A stretch of 50,950 nucleotides of DNA from Janthinobacterium psychrotolerans. Its GTDB lineage: Bacteria; Pseudomonadota; Gammaproteobacteria; Burkholderiales; Burkholderiaceae_D. The notes beneath the pieces were generated by a model, which made no database searches, was not told the origin of the DNA, and was given only the letters and a program-made list of their open reading frames with translations. Shown piece after piece: positions 26,327 through 41,265 of this stretch. The number at the start of each line of letters is the position of its first letter. The stretch's first letter is position 1. The stretch spans positions 1 to 50,950 of the forward strand of contig NZ_LOCQ01000035.1 in the NCBI RefSeq assembly GCF_001677885.1, in the 5' to 3' direction. A program made the position numbers and the translations under genes.

Positions 26327-27212
26327 CCGGCATCCACAGCGTCGCCTTCACGGCCATGGGCAGCCGCTGCGACATTCGTGTGGTGGCTGACGATGGCGAG
26401 GCGGCGCGCCTGATCGCCGCACCGGCCATCGCCGAAGTACGCCGGATTGAAAACAAATATACACGCTACCGCAGCGACAGCATCATCAGCCGCATCAATG
26501 CCGCCGCAGGGCTGTCAGTGGTGGAGTGCGACGATGAGACGGCTGCGCTGCTGGCCTATGCCGACCGGCTGCATGCCGCCAGCAGGGGGCTGTTCGACAT
26601 CACTTCCGGCGTGCTGCGCAAGGTCTGGGATTTTCGCAACAGCCGCCTGCCCAGGTCCGGCGCCTTGAACGAGTTGCTGCCCCTGGTCGGCTGGAACAAG
26701 GTCGTGCGCGGCAATGCCAGGGTGTTCCTGCCCATGCGGGGCATGGAACTCGATTTCGGCGGCTTCGGCAAGGAGTACGCCGTCGACCAGGCGGCTGCGG
26801 TGCTGGCGGAGATGGGCGTGGAGCACGGCTACGTGAACCTGGGCGGCGACATGCGCTTTCTCGGGCCGCGTGCCGATGGCGCCGCGTGGAGCATCGGCAT
26901 CCAGGACCCGCGCGCCATGGCGAACACGGTCGCGAGCCTGCCGATCAGCCGCGGCGCGCTGGCCACCAGCGGCGATTACGAACGTTTTATTGAAGTCAAA
27001 GGCCGGCGCTATTGCCATGTGCTCGATCCGCGCACCGGCATGCCGGTGTCGTACTGGCGCTCGGTCAGCGTGGTGGCGCCGCTGGCGCTCACCGCTGGCA
27101 GTTGCACCACCATCGCCATGCTGATGGAGCAAGACGGACTCGATTTTCTCGACCGTTGCGGCATGGGCTATCTGGCCATTGATCAGCAAGGACACATTTT
27201 CAGGAGAACCCC

Positions 27213-27216
<4 letters not shown>
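26320..27216 (+). CDS. apbE: FAD:protein FMN transferase (ApbE)
   Basis: A 298-residue enzyme that transfers FMN from FAD to a Ser/Thr of extracytoplasmic proteins. Family features: AFTAMGSRCDIRV at the N-terminus, ENKYTRYRSDSIISRIN, LFDITSGVLRKVWDF, the DFGGFGKEYAVDQAA loop, VNLGGDMRFLG, SRGALATSGDYERF and HVLDPRTGMP. The start is GTG 26320, overlapping the DUF3570 stop. No cleavable signal peptide is apparent, although most ApbE proteins are periplasmic or lipoproteins; export is therefore uncertain, or the start is mis-set. The likely substrate is the DUF4266 lipoprotein of the same operon. The next gene, dsbD, overlaps by 4 bp. Confidence 0.9.
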
Positions 27217-29998
<2,782 letters not shown>

Positions 29999-30038
29999 CG
30001 TTGGCATGACATTGAACTGCCTGGCTTGGCACCTCGGG

Positions 30039-32369
30039 TCAAACGCCTTCGTCCTCTGCTTGGCGCAATAGCCAATGACCGGTTTCAGACCAGCCAAGAA
30101 ATTGGCGGCCTTGTTTTTCCATTGACAACGGCGCAGAAGACATGCGGGCCGATGCGCATGATGTGAGTCCATCCAGCACCGGCCGGTAGCGCAACTGGAA
30201 TTGTTCCGACTGCTGTTTGTAATGCTCTTCCATCCAGTCGAGCGTCAATTTCAGTTCTGCAGGTGGGAGCATGGACAGGAAAAAAACCATCTGGCGCCAC
30301 GCATAGGCAGAGTTCTTGACTCGGATGAGCTTCGCATGCCAGTCGACCAGCTGCAACTGATTGCGGGCACATATCCATCGGAAGCACGATTGCGCCATGT
30401 CGCGGAACCTGTTCTGCAAAGAGTTTTTTAGTTGCAAGCCGGAGATCAATGCCGCCAGGTTATGGGTTGTCAGAATCTGTTGCTGCTCAATGATCATGCC
30501 GTTTGACGCCGGGCGCCATTGGCCCAGTTGTACCCCGGCACGTTGCGCGCAAAGCTGCGCGAATCCCGCTTTTACCTGCCGCTTCGGCGCCGGTTCGCGA
30601 GCATGGCTGTCCTGAAGGCTTTCGATTTGGGCCGCATCGATTTCGTAGTAGTCGGCGTAGAGCGAGCCTTGCAGCATCCCGCAGGCGAGCTTTGCCGCTC
30701 GCGCGAACTTCGATCCGAACTCGCCCATGAAGATATCGCTTGCGAGTTCCTCCACAAGCGGGATCGCCAAGCCGGCGCGCGACGCGAGGTCCGCGATTTC
30801 GCGCACAAGCTTGTTCGGCAGAATCGCGTGTGGGAAATGCTCCAATGTGAGGATGACGATCTGCTGCAACGCCTGGCGCGATGCGGTAGCTGCCGAAAGA
30901 TCCTTGCGGCGGAAGCTTTCAATCGCATTCACCCAAGGCAACTCGGCCAGGCGTACCTGGCTCTCCAGGTTCAGGAGCAACAAGGAACGGCGCTGCCTGA
31001 ACGCGCGATGGATGGCCGCGTACAACTGCTGCAGACTTTCATTCTCAAGCCCCAGGCCATGCATTCCAGATGTCACTTGCGGGAGCACTTGCGCCATTAC
31101 CTCTCCCGACGAGATCAAGCCGCGGCGCGTCAGTTCCTCAATAGAGTCTTTAAGGCATCGATCAATCTTGCGCCGTACCGACCGCGGAATGGCGGTTCCC
31201 GCCGGCACCCTCGGGGTCGCTTCGGCCTCCGTGACTGCGATCTTGCATAGCTCTGTGTCGTCCAGTCCGTCAAGCTGTTCGAATGATGTCAACCGCTGTT
31301 CTATCAGATGAGCGATCTCGGCATGCAGCGGCGCTGAAACTTCCGCGCGATGAAGCTGCCGGACTTGTGCATTTTGCGCTGAAAGCGGATGCCCCCTTTT
31401 GGCCACGCTGCAACGGAATATATGACGAATGCGTCCCAGATCTTTCGCTGGCAGCGCACCGAAACCGATGACACAGGCCTGCAGATAGCCGCGAAGCTGG
31501 AGATGATGGCTACCGGCTTTACGATACTTGGACGGCAGCCTGCTCGCTTGATCGACCTCTTCGAACGCCAACAACAGCTCGCGCGCTTGGCCAAGCCAAT
31601 CCGCTGGACAGACCTGGCACGGCCAGTCATCGTGCGTCATGGTTTGTGCGAACAATGCCAGCAGGCGGTCGTGCAAGGGTGCATATGCCGCTACAGCATG
31701 ACGCTGCGCCAGAATGGCAGGATTCGGCGCGATACGGCGCAGCCGTTCGCGTGTCGTCGCAACGTCTTGAACCTGGACACCGGCATCGTAACGGTGTGGG
31801 CGGAAACCCGGGACTGGATAAAAACGTAGCACCGGGAACAGCGGCGAGATTGTGCTGAGGATATCCCGGGCCATCTCCGCATGTCCCTCCCGGCACATCC
31901 AGGCAATTGCCAGCAACGCGCCTTCTTCCGGGTAACGGATCGCGTAGCGTCTGTCATCGAGCCACGACAATAGCTCACCCATCCCTTGATCCGTCACGAA
32001 ATATGCGTTCAGACGCAGCCTGGCATCCTCGTTTTCCGGGATGGACAGACGCTTGATCAGTTGCGTTTCGTAGACCTCCAACGGGCCGCCGGCAAGCACA
32101 CGGCCGGTTGCAAATCCGCCCGTGGCGACTTCCAGCGTCGCCCATGCCGGGGTATCCGGCAAGGGTGTACGTGAGCCGTAACGCGCTGCGCCACTGAGAA
32201 CGTTGGAGACAATTTCCTGCCACTGTGTCACGCGGCGCGCGGACCGTTCCGCCAGTTCGGCATCTTCTGTTTGTTCAGTCGCCAACAACGCCTTGGCTAA
32301 TTGTCCAGCTGCATAAGCCGTGCATGCCGGGACGTCAACACCAGCAACATCGTCGTTTGATTTCCGCAC
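30039..32369 (-). CDS. large protein of unknown function next to a tRNA gene
   Basis: A 776-residue protein that I do not recognise. It has no signal peptide or membrane helix and appears mainly alpha-helical, with many Arg/Gln/Leu-rich helices (RRSLLLLNLESQVRLAELPWVNAIESFRR; QALQQIVILTLEHFPHAILPNKLVREIADLASRAG). There is no visible ATPase, nuclease or DNA-binding motif. The start is GTG 32369, preceded by AGGA at a normal distance and only about 20 nt after the 3' end of a tRNA on the same strand. It could therefore share the tRNA promoter. By eye its codon use is less GC-biased than that of its neighbours, which suggests transfer. No integrase or att repeat was seen. The stop lies 40 bp past the converging trxB gene. 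Confidence 0.72.
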   Translation of the reverse strand: MRKSNDDVAGVDVPACTAYAAGQLAKALLATEQTEDAELAERSARRVTQWQEIVSNVLSGAARYGSRTPLPDTPAWATLEVATGGFATGRVLAGGPLEVYETQLIKRLSIPENEDARLRLNAYFVTDQGMGELLSWLDDRRYAIRYPEEGALLAIAWMCREGHAEMARDILSTISPLFPVLRFYPVPGFRPHRYDAGVQVQDVATTRERLRRIAPNPAILAQRHAVAAYAPLHDRLLALFAQTMTHDDWPCQVCPADWLGQARELLLAFEEVDQASRLPSKYRKAGSHHLQLRGYLQACVIGFGALPAKDLGRIRHIFRCSVAKRGHPLSAQNAQVRQLHRAEVSAPLHAEIAHLIEQRLTSFEQLDGLDDTELCKIAVTEAEATPRVPAGTAIPRSVRRKIDRCLKDSIEELTRRGLISSGEVMAQVLPQVTSGMHGLGLENESLQQLYAAIHRAFRQRRSLLLLNLESQVRLAELPWVNAIESFRRKDLSAATASRQALQQIVILTLEHFPHAILPNKLVREIADLASRAGLAIPLVEELASDIFMGEFGSKFARAAKLACGMLQGSLYADYYEIDAAQIESLQDSHAREPAPKRQVKAGFAQLCAQRAGVQLGQWRPASNGMIIEQQQILTTHNLAALISGLQLKNSLQNRFRDMAQSCFRWICARNQLQLVDWHAKLIRVKNSAYAWRQMVFFLSMLPPAELKLTLDWMEEHYKQQSEQFQLRYRPVLDGLTSCASARMSSAPLSMEKQGRQFLGWSETGHWLLRQAEDEGV

Positions 32370-32388
32370 TGGTTCCTGATCCTTTGCC

Positions 32389-32463
32389 TGGGTTCGGGGG
32401 CTGGAATCGAACCAGCGCCATCTCGGTTAAGAGCCGAGCGTTCTTCCACTGAACTACCCCGAA
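32389..32463 (-). tRNA. tRNA-Lys-like (anticodon CTT), atypical
   Basis: The minus strand folds as a tRNA: acceptor TTCGGGG/CCCCGAA, D stem GTTC/GAAC with a 7-nt loop, anticodon stem CTCGG/CCGAG with loop CTCTTAA (anticodon CTT), a 5-nt variable loop, T stem GCTGG/CCAGC with loop TTCGATT, and an encoded CCA at 32391-32389. Oddities are the U1-A72 closing pair and a C discriminator base, both unusual for tRNA-Lys. It could be a genuine tRNA-Lys(CTT), an element-borne tRNA or a tRNA-like gene. Confidence 0.8.
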
Positions 32464-32701
32464 ATTGTCTGCTGCAGCGTACAGAAAAATAGAAGAGTGA
32501 GCAACTTGCATGTGTTGTCCAAGGCAACAACGAAAACAAGCCGGTCAAAAGCAGCCTTCCGCCTGTTCCTGACGACCGTATCTGGCGGTGGAGCGGCACG
32601 AAATCCCACGTGCCACCCAAGCGGCCCTCACCTATATTTATCCCAACATCATCATCGCTTGCTCGAAAAAGTGTCAACCTGTTACAGGACGGGTCAGAAC
32701 A
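32464..32701. other. gap between the tRNA and the ssb terminator
   Basis: This stretch separates the upstream side of the minus-strand tRNA from the ssb terminator. It should hold the tRNA promoter, but no convincing -35/-10 pair was picked out by eye. Short frames here overlap simple sequence and have no ribosome sites; nothing else is called. Confidence 0.5.
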
Positions 32702-32733
32702 ATAAAAAAGCCTCACCAATCAGGGCGAGGCTT
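32702..32733 (-). terminator. rho-independent terminator of ssb
   Basis: On the minus strand the stem AAGCCTCGCC/GGTGAGGCTT (one G-T pair) with a 6-nt loop is followed by TTTTTTATT. It starts about 32 bp after the ssb stop. Confidence 0.85.
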
Positions 32734-32765
32734 TGCGTTGTTTACACTTTTAAATGTGTTCCACC

Positions 32766-33275
32766 TCAGAACGGAATATCGTCATCCATATCCGAGAAAT
32801 TCGGGGCTGGCTTCGGTGCCGGGCGCGGGGCTGGCGCCGGGGCCGGACGCGGGGCTGGGGCCTGGCGCGGGGCCGGGGCGTCGTAGCCGCCGCTGTTGCC
32901 ACCGTAGCTGTCGTCGCCGCCGGCGTCGCCGCCCATGCCGGAACGGCCGCCCAGCATTTGCATGTTTTCCGCGATGATGTCGGTTGCGTATTTCTCGACG
33001 CCGTCCTTGTCCGTGTATTTACGGGTTTGCAGGCGGCCTTCGACGTAGACCGAGGAACCTTTTTTCAGGTATTGGCCGACGATTTCAGCCAGGCGGCCGA
33101 AGAACGAGATGCGGTGCCATTCGGTCAACTCTTTTTGTTCGCCCGTGTTGCGGTCCTTCGATTTGTACGAAGTGGCCACGGCGATGTTGGCGATCGCGTC
33201 GCCGCTAGGCATGTAGCGGATTTCCGGGTCGCGGCCCAGATTGCCGACGATAATGACTTTGTTGACTGATGCCAT
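32766..33275 (-). CDS. ssb: single-stranded DNA-binding protein
   Basis: A 169-residue protein that coats single-stranded DNA in replication, repair and recombination. The OB-fold domain (1-110) begins [31 protein letters not shown] and contains [36 protein letters not shown] Gly-rich linker and a proline-alanine repeat ([20 protein letters not shown]) lead to the protein-interaction tip MDDDIPF. The start at 33275 follows AGGAGT. It is transcribed divergently from uvrA, with a LexA box between them, so SOS induction of one or both genes is likely. Confidence 0.97.
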   Translation of the reverse strand: MASVNKVIIVGNLGRDPEIRYMPSGDAIANIAVATSYKSKDRNTGEQKELTEWHRISFFGRLAEIVGQYLKKGSSVYVEGRLQTRKYTDKDGVEKYATDIIAENMQMLGGRSGMGGDAGGDDSYGGNSGGYDAPAPRQAPAPRPAPAPAPRPAPKPAPNFSDMDDDIPF

Positions 33276-33443
33276 GAATAACTCCTGATGAACGGCTGCG
33301 ACAGTCGGAATTGCCGCACGTTGGATTGTCTGTAAACGGGAATTATAAGCGAGTAGGCGATGCAAAGCACCCGCTTTCTGGACGGCCCCGCAACTGTGCG
33401 GCGCAACGCTTTTTTCTTGGTACGCACGAACAAGAATATTGAA

Positions 33444-33463
33444 TACTGGTATTATATACAGTA
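33444..33463. promoter_or_regulatory. LexA (SOS) box between ssb and uvrA
   Basis: TACTGGTATTATATACAGTA matches the proteobacterial LexA consensus TACTG-TA-rich-CAGTA at both outer arms. It lies 169 bp from the ssb start and 186 bp from the uvrA start in the 373-bp divergent gap (33276-33648). The arrangement mirrors the shared SOS box of ssb-uvrA in other proteobacteria. The rest of the gap shows only a poly-T stretch and no gene. Confidence 0.75.
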
Positions 33464-33648
33464 TCAAATCAGCTGTACGCATCTGCATCAACCTTTGTCC
33501 GCGCACGCCGGGCAGGCGGCAATATTCGCTTGCGACGTCCCCGCGCGTGCGCACCAAAACCCGGCTATAGTTACAAGTTGACCCGCTGCATGCCCGTTTT
33601 TCGGGCGGTACGGGCACACCGCACCCTACTGAAAGCAAGGCTCATCAC

Positions 33649-36498
<2,850 letters not shown>

Positions 36499-36515
36499 TC
36501 AGCCAGCACCATAAA

Positions 36516-36556
36516 AAACGGCGCGTATTGCTCATGCAATCCGCGCCGTTTCTCTC
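36516..36556 (+). terminator. terminator after uvrA
   Basis: A long hairpin: AAACGGCGCG (36516-36525) pairs with CGCGCCGTTT (36542-36551), and inside it ATTGC/GCAAT closes a TCAT loop. The tail TCTCTCT is only moderately T-rich. An A-run on the other side suggests it may also stop transcription coming from pckG. Confidence 0.75.
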
Positions 36557-36628
36557 TGCTAGCACGCCAGTCATTGCCGGCGTGTCTTTTATCACACGCC
36601 GGTCTTTGCCAGCGTGCGTCTCCCCCTG

Positions 36629-38509
36629 CTACAACTCTTGCCCTGCCAGGCGCTGCTCGAGCGCCGCCTTGTTGTCTGCCAGTTCCTGCGGCAGATGATA
36701 GGCCAGCTTTTCAAACAACTCCGTATGCAATTTCAATTCTTCCACCCACGCCGCCTTGTCGATCGAGGTGATGGTGTCGAATTGTGCTTGCGTGAACGGC
36801 AGGCCATCCCAGTTCAGGTCGCCATATTCTGGCGTGGTGCCAAACAGGTTTTCCACGCCGCCCGTCTTGCCGTCGATCCGTTCGAGCATCCATTTCAGCA
36901 CGCGCATATTGTCGCCGAAACCAGGCCAGACGAATTTGCCGGCCTCGTCGGTACGGAACCAGTTGACGCAATAGATCTTCGGCAGCGCGGCCGGATTGAC
37001 CTTGCCCACTTTGACGCCCATGTCCAGCCAGTGCTGGAAATAGTCGCTCATGTTATAGCCGATAAATGGCAACATGGCAAATGGATCGCGTCGTACCACG
37101 CCCATCTGGCCGACGGCGGCGGCGGTGGTTTCGGAACCCATGGTGGCGGCCATGTAGACGCCTTCGACCCAGTTGCGCGCTTCGGTGACCAGTGGCACGG
37201 TGGTCGAGCGGCGGCCACCGAAGATGAAGGCCGAGATCGGCACGCCGGCCGGGTCGTCCCAGGCGGCGTCGATCACCGGGTTTTGCGTCGCCGCAACAGT
37301 AAACCGTGCATTCGGGTGGGCGGCCTTGGTGCCGGAAGCCGGCGTCCAGTCCTTGCCCTGCCAGTCGATCAGGTGGCTCGGCGCTTCCTTGCTCAGGCCT
37401 TCCCACCAGACGTCGCCGTCGTCGGTCAGCGCGACGTTGGTGAAGATGGTGTTGTCACGCATCGAGGCCATGCAGTTGAAATTGGTTTTTTCGTTGGTGC
37501 CGGGCGCCACGCCAAAGTAGCCCGCTTCCGGGTTGATGGCGTACAGGCGGCCATCGGCACCGGGCTTGATCCAGGCGATATCGTCGCCGATGGTAGTCAC
37601 TTTCCAGCCTTTGAAACTGGCCGGTGGAATCAGCATGGCGAAGTTGGTCTTGCCGCAGGCCGAAGGGAAAGCCGCCGCCACATAGTGCTTCTTGCCTTCC
37701 GGCGACTCGACACCGAGGATCAGCATGTGTTCGGCCAGCCAGCCCGGTGCCTCGACCGAGGCTTGCGCTTCCTGGTAGCCCATGTTCGAGGCGATGCGCA
37801 GGGCAAAACATTTCTTGCCCAGCAGGGCGTTGCCGCCGTAGCCGGAGCCAAAGGACCAGATTTCGCGCGTTTCCGGGAAATGCACGATGTATTTGGTGCT
37901 GTTGCAGGGCCACTTGACGTCGGCCTGGCCGGCGGCCAGCGGTGCGCCCACGCTGTGCACGCAGGGCACGAAGTCGCCGTCGGTGCCGAGCACGTCGTAG
38001 ACGGCGCGGCCCATGCGGGTCATGATTTTCATGTTGACGGCGACATAGGGCGAGTCGGACAGTTCGACGCCGATATGTGCGATTGGCGAGCCCAGAGGAC
38101 CCATCGAGAACGGCACGACATACATGGTGCGGCCCTGCATGCAGCCGTCGAACAGGCCGTTCAGGGTATGGCGCATCTCGCCCGGCTCGGTCCAGTTATT
38201 GGTCGGGCCGGCCGCTTCCTTGGTTGCCGAGCAGATATACGTGCGGTCTTCGACGCGGGCCACGTCGCTCGGGTCGGAGCAGGCCAGGTAGGAATTCGGG
38301 CGCTTGTCGGCATTGAGTTTTTTCATGGTGCCGCTGGCCACCATCTCGGCACACAGGCGCTCGTACTCCTCCTGCGAGCCATCGCACCAGTAGATGCGAT
38401 CGGGCTTGGTCAGCGCGGCGATCTCCGCCACCCAATTGATCAGTTTCTGTTGTTTAATATAAGCTGGGACGTTGAGTGTAGCAACGCCACCCATGACGGG
38501 CTGATTCAT
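36629..38509 (-). CDS. pckG: phosphoenolpyruvate carboxykinase (GTP)
   Basis: A 626-residue cytosolic enzyme converting oxaloacetate and GTP to phosphoenolpyruvate, CO2 and GDP in gluconeogenesis. The GTP-type family is shown by the P-loop [12 protein letters not shown], the [33 protein letters not shown] block, the [14 protein letters not shown] motif and the metal-binding region around [19 protein letters not shown] residues ([19 protein letters not shown]). Start ATG 38509 follows TTGGAGG. A gluconeogenic enzyme fits a bacterium with a dicarboxylate uptake locus, but no shared control was seen. It is divergent from the dehydrogenase at 38814. Confidence 0.96.
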   Translation of the reverse strand: MNQPVMGGVATLNVPAYIKQQKLINWVAEIAALTKPDRIYWCDGSQEEYERLCAEMVASGTMKKLNADKRPNSYLACSDPSDVARVEDRTYICSATKEAAGPTNNWTEPGEMRHTLNGLFDGCMQGRTMYVVPFSMGPLGSPIAHIGVELSDSPYVAVNMKIMTRMGRAVYDVLGTDGDFVPCVHSVGAPLAAGQADVKWPCNSTKYIVHFPETREIWSFGSGYGGNALLGKKCFALRIASNMGYQEAQASVEAPGWLAEHMLILGVESPEGKKHYVAAAFPSACGKTNFAMLIPPASFKGWKVTTIGDDIAWIKPGADGRLYAINPEAGYFGVAPGTNEKTNFNCMASMRDNTIFTNVALTDDGDVWWEGLSKEAPSHLIDWQGKDWTPASGTKAAHPNARFTVAATQNPVIDAAWDDPAGVPISAFIFGGRRSTTVPLVTEARNWVEGVYMAATMGSETTAAAVGQMGVVRRDPFAMLPFIGYNMSDYFQHWLDMGVKVGKVNPAALPKIYCVNWFRTDEAGKFVWPGFGDNMRVLKWMLERIDGKTGGVENLFGTTPEYGDLNWDGLPFTQAQFDTITSIDKAAWVEELKLHTELFEKLAYHLPQELADNKAALEQRLAGQEL

Positions 38510-38701
38510 ATTACCTCCAATACCAATTAAGAATTCTGGTCATTCAGGCAGACAACCGTGCCGCGGCGCGTACACGCTGGCAGATCAAGCTGTCGTGCCG
38601 GCCGCAGCGCAAGGCGCCGGCGGCGGGTAGTTGCGCCTGGTGGGTGCGCGGTGCATGCATCAGGAAGCGCAAAGTGTCGGCGATTGTACACCCGTCAAAC
38701 C

Positions 38702-38731
38702 GCTATTCTCGCAAAAATGTAGGAGAATAGC
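38702..38731. promoter_or_regulatory. inverted repeat in the pckG / dehydrogenase divergent gap
   Basis: GCTATTCTC (38702-38710) and GAGAATAGC (38723-38731) are perfect 9-bp arms separated by 12 bp. A third partial copy, GGCTATTCAGC, lies just downstream (from 38748). Repeated half-sites in a divergent promoter region suggest an operator, but the regulator is unknown. The remainder of the 304-bp gap (38510-38813) has a GC-rich part next to pckG and an AT-rich part with TTTAAAAT near 38792, possibly the -10 box of the dehydrogenase gene. Confidence 0.45.
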
Positions 38732-38813
38732 CCGACTAATGTAGTAGGCTATTCAGCATTATCCGTATCCTGTTATTTCCCTACCAAATTCACTTTAAAA
38801 TCGGTCAACTGCC

Positions 38814-39839
38814 ATGAAAATTGCCATACTCGATGATTATCAGGATGCCGTGCGCGGCCTGGATTGTTTCAAATTAACCGCAGGCCACGACGTGAAGGTA
38901 TTTTCCAACACCACGCGCGGCCTGGGCCAGCTGGCGATCCGGCTGGCGCCGTTTGACGCCCTGGTATTGATACGCGAGCGCAGCAGTTTCAACCGGGCGC
39001 TGCTGGCCAAGCTGCCCAATCTGAAGCTGCTGTCGCAGACGGGCAAGGTCAGCGGCCATGTCGACGTGGCGGCCGCCACCGAACTGGGCATCGCGATTGC
39101 CGAAGGGGTCGGTTCGCCGACGGCGCCGGCCGAACTGACGTGGGCCCTGATCATGGCGGCGCAGCGCAAGATCGTGCCCTACGGGCAGCACCTGAAGGAA
39201 GGCCTGTGGCAAATGGCTTCGCTGGAACCGGCGCACAACACCCTCGGTACGGCGCTCAAGGGCCGCACCCTCGGCATCTGGGGTTATGGCAAGATCGGCC
39301 AGCTGGTGGCCGGCTATGGGCGCGCGTTCGGCATGCGGGTGCTGGTATGGGGCAGCGAGGCGAGCCGTACGGCGGCGGTGGCGGCCGGCGACACGGCGGC
39401 GGCATCACGCGAGGATTTTTTTGCGCAGGCCGATGTGCTCAGCCTGCATCTGCGCCTGTCCGACAAGACCCGTGGCCTGGTCACGGCGCAGGACCTGGCG
39501 CGCATGAAACCGACTTCGCTGTTCGTCAATACCAGCCGCGCCGAACTGGTGGCTGACGGTGCACTGGAAGCGGCCCTGCCGCAAGGACATCCCGGCGCGG
39601 CCGCGCTCGACGTGTTTACCGATGAGCCCCTGCCGCCCACCTCAGCGCTGTTGCGGATGCCCAATGTGCTGGCCACGCCGCACCTGGGCTACGTCGAGCG
39701 TGACGGCTATGAACTGTATTTCAGCTACGCGCTGCAAAATATCGCCGACTACGCCCAGGGGCAATGCACGCGCCTGCTGAACCCCGAGGTGCTGGCGCAT
39801 GCACGCCAGCTTGCCTTCAGGAACGCTGGAAACCCTTGA
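38814..39839 (+). CDS. D-2-hydroxyacid dehydrogenase family protein
   Basis: A 341-residue NAD(P)-dependent oxidoreductase of the D-isomer-specific 2-hydroxyacid dehydrogenase family. It begins MKIAILDDYQDAVRGLDCF, typical of a subgroup found in many proteobacteria and fungi. The Rossmann motif is GIWGYGKIGQLVAGYGRAFGMRV with a serine-containing VWGSEAS after it. The substrate Arg region is MKPTSLFVNTSRAELV, the Glu is in DVFTDEPLPP and the catalytic His in ATPHLGYVER. The substrate is not assignable. The 3' end overlaps the converging hypothetical gene by 23 bp. Confidence 0.88.
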   Translation: MKIAILDDYQDAVRGLDCFKLTAGHDVKVFSNTTRGLGQLAIRLAPFDALVLIRERSSFNRALLAKLPNLKLLSQTGKVSGHVDVAAATELGIAIAEGVGSPTAPAELTWALIMAAQRKIVPYGQHLKEGLWQMASLEPAHNTLGTALKGRTLGIWGYGKIGQLVAGYGRAFGMRVLVWGSEASRTAAVAAGDTAAASREDFFAQADVLSLHLRLSDKTRGLVTAQDLARMKPTSLFVNTSRAELVADGALEAALPQGHPGAAALDVFTDEPLPPTSALLRMPNVLATPHLGYVERDGYELYFSYALQNIADYAQGQCTRLLNPEVLAHARQLAFRNAGNP

Positions 39840-40590
39840 CCAGATCCGGTTCGCCGGTAATGGTCATGGCAGGGGCCGGCAGCACGTGCGGGCGCGACCA
39901 CAGGCCGGTCCAGCCCGGTGGCCAGGCGATCACCGGGCCGGCATACGCGGGCAAGCCGGCGCGCACGGCAATCACCGGCACCGGCGGCATCTCGGGCAGC
40001 GGCGCGCCAGGTTCGCGCGGCATGTCCAGGCTGTACATATAGCTGGGCAACAAGGCGTCGCAGACCTGCGCGAACCAGGCCGCGTGGTCTTCGTCGCGGC
40101 CCAGCGCCTGGGCCAGCCCTTGCGGATCGAAGCGCGCCAGCGCGTCGACCAGTTCGCTCGTGGTGGCGCCCGGCGTATCGCCCCAGCCCATCACCGGATT
40201 GACGTTGTAGTCGGCGCCCGAGCCATACCAGCCTTCGCGCCACGGCCGCTGCATCCAGTCGCGCGGGCCCGTAAACAGATGCCAGCGCCAGTGCAGGCCC
40301 GACGGTTTCGGCCACGAATACAGATACAGCTTTTGATAGCCGGCGCGGTGCAGTTCGCGCACCATGGCCATCAGCCGCGCATGCGGCATGCGGTCGGGCG
40401 GCGCGCGGCGAAAGCGGATCGCTTCGCCATCGGCAAATTCGACATCGTCGGTGGACAGATTCAGGTCCAGGGTGCGCGATTCACTGCCGAAGCGCGCGGC
40501 GATCCAGCCGGTCAGCAAGTTGACGGACGTGATCACGCCATAGCCGCGATGGCGGTGAAAAATGACGGTGCCGGGAGCAAGCGCTTTCAT
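39817..40590 (-). CDS. hypothetical protein
   Basis: A 257-residue soluble protein, rich in Trp and Pro, without signal peptide or membrane helix. The N-terminus (MKALAPGTVIFHRHRGYGVITSVNLLTGWIAARFG) resembles a small beta-barrel of the kind found in CarD/UvrD-C-like or Tudor folds. The middle contains WHLFTGPRDWMQRPWREGWYGSGADYNVNPVMGWGDTPGA, which looks conserved but is not familiar to me. The gene starts at ATG 40590, is divergent from the asparaginase-like gene and converges on the dehydrogenase with a 23-bp overlap. No function is proposed. Confidence 0.75.
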   Translation of the reverse strand: MKALAPGTVIFHRHRGYGVITSVNLLTGWIAARFGSESRTLDLNLSTDDVEFADGEAIRFRRAPPDRMPHARLMAMVRELHRAGYQKLYLYSWPKPSGLHWRWHLFTGPRDWMQRPWREGWYGSGADYNVNPVMGWGDTPGATTSELVDALARFDPQGLAQALGRDEDHAAWFAQVCDALLPSYMYSLDMPREPGAPLPEMPPVPVIAVRAGLPAYAGPVIAWPPGWTGLWSRPHVLPAPAMTITGEPDLVKGFQRS

Positions 40591-40757
40591 GGGGAATCAT
40601 CAGGCCGGAGCAGGAACAAGGAATCCAGTGTACTCACAGATGGGCGAATTTTCCAGCGATGCCAACAAGCCCCGCTCAAGCAGGCGCCATCATTCCCGCA
40701 AGCGTGGCAATCCAAGATATCATGCGCGTCATTCTCCACTGACATCGTGACCACATC

Positions 40758-41243
40758 ATGACCTTGCGCATCCTCGCCACCGGCGGCACTTTCGACAAGC
40801 ATTACAACGAATTGAACGGCACCCTGGGTTTTTCCGACAGCCATCTGCCTGCCGCCATCGCGCGCGCGCGCATGACGGCGCCGGTGGCGCTGGAGCAGCT
40901 GCCCCTGCTCGACTCGCTCGACATGCAGGATGCCGACCGCCAGCGCGTGCTGGCCTCGTGCCGCGCGGCGCATGAAAAAGCCATCGTCATCATCCACGGC
41001 ACCGACACCATGCGCGAAACGGCGCAAGTGCTGGGCGCGGCGCAATTGCAGCAGACCATCATCCTGACGGGCGCCATGATTCCGTATGAAATCGCCAACT
41101 CCGACGCCCTGTTCAACCTGGGCTTTGCCTGCGGCGTGGCGCAAGCCCTGCCGCCCGGCGTGTATGTGGCGATGAACGGGCAGATCTTCGCCTGGGACAA
41201 TGTGCAGAAGAACCGCGCCGCCGGCGTGTTCCAGCCTTTGTAA
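40758..41243 (+). CDS. short asparaginase-domain protein
   Basis: A 161-residue protein corresponding only to the N-terminal catalytic half of bacterial asparaginases (about 330 residues). It has the first active-site Thr in ILATGGTFDKHY and the second motif IIHGTDTMRETA, then ILTGAMIPYEIANSDALFNLGFA. The C-terminal domain that completes the tetramer is absent. The gene ends at a clean terminator rather than a broken frame, so this is a short stand-alone family and not a truncation. Amidohydrolase activity is plausible but unproven. The ATG lies after CACATC with a poor ribosome site. Confidence 0.85.
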   Translation: MTLRILATGGTFDKHYNELNGTLGFSDSHLPAAIARARMTAPVALEQLPLLDSLDMQDADRQRVLASCRAAHEKAIVIIHGTDTMRETAQVLGAAQLQQTIILTGAMIPYEIANSDALFNLGFACGVAQALPPGVYVAMNGQIFAWDNVQKNRAAGVFQPL

Positions 41244-41265
41244 ATTATTGTCCTGCAATGCGATC

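Noticed and set aside
30039..32463. The tRNA and adjacent gene as an integrated island with att sites
   Set aside because: No integrase gene and no second copy of the tRNA 3' end was found nearby; only a possible small acquisition is claimed.
36614..38530. A 638-codon open frame on the plus strand opposite pckG
   Set aside because: It is an antisense shadow of a clear GTP-PEPCK gene and has no ribosome site or domain.
40758..41243. The short asparaginase gene as a truncated pseudogene
   Set aside because: The frame is clean, ends at a proper stop and is followed at once by a perfect terminator; no remnant of the C-terminal domain follows.
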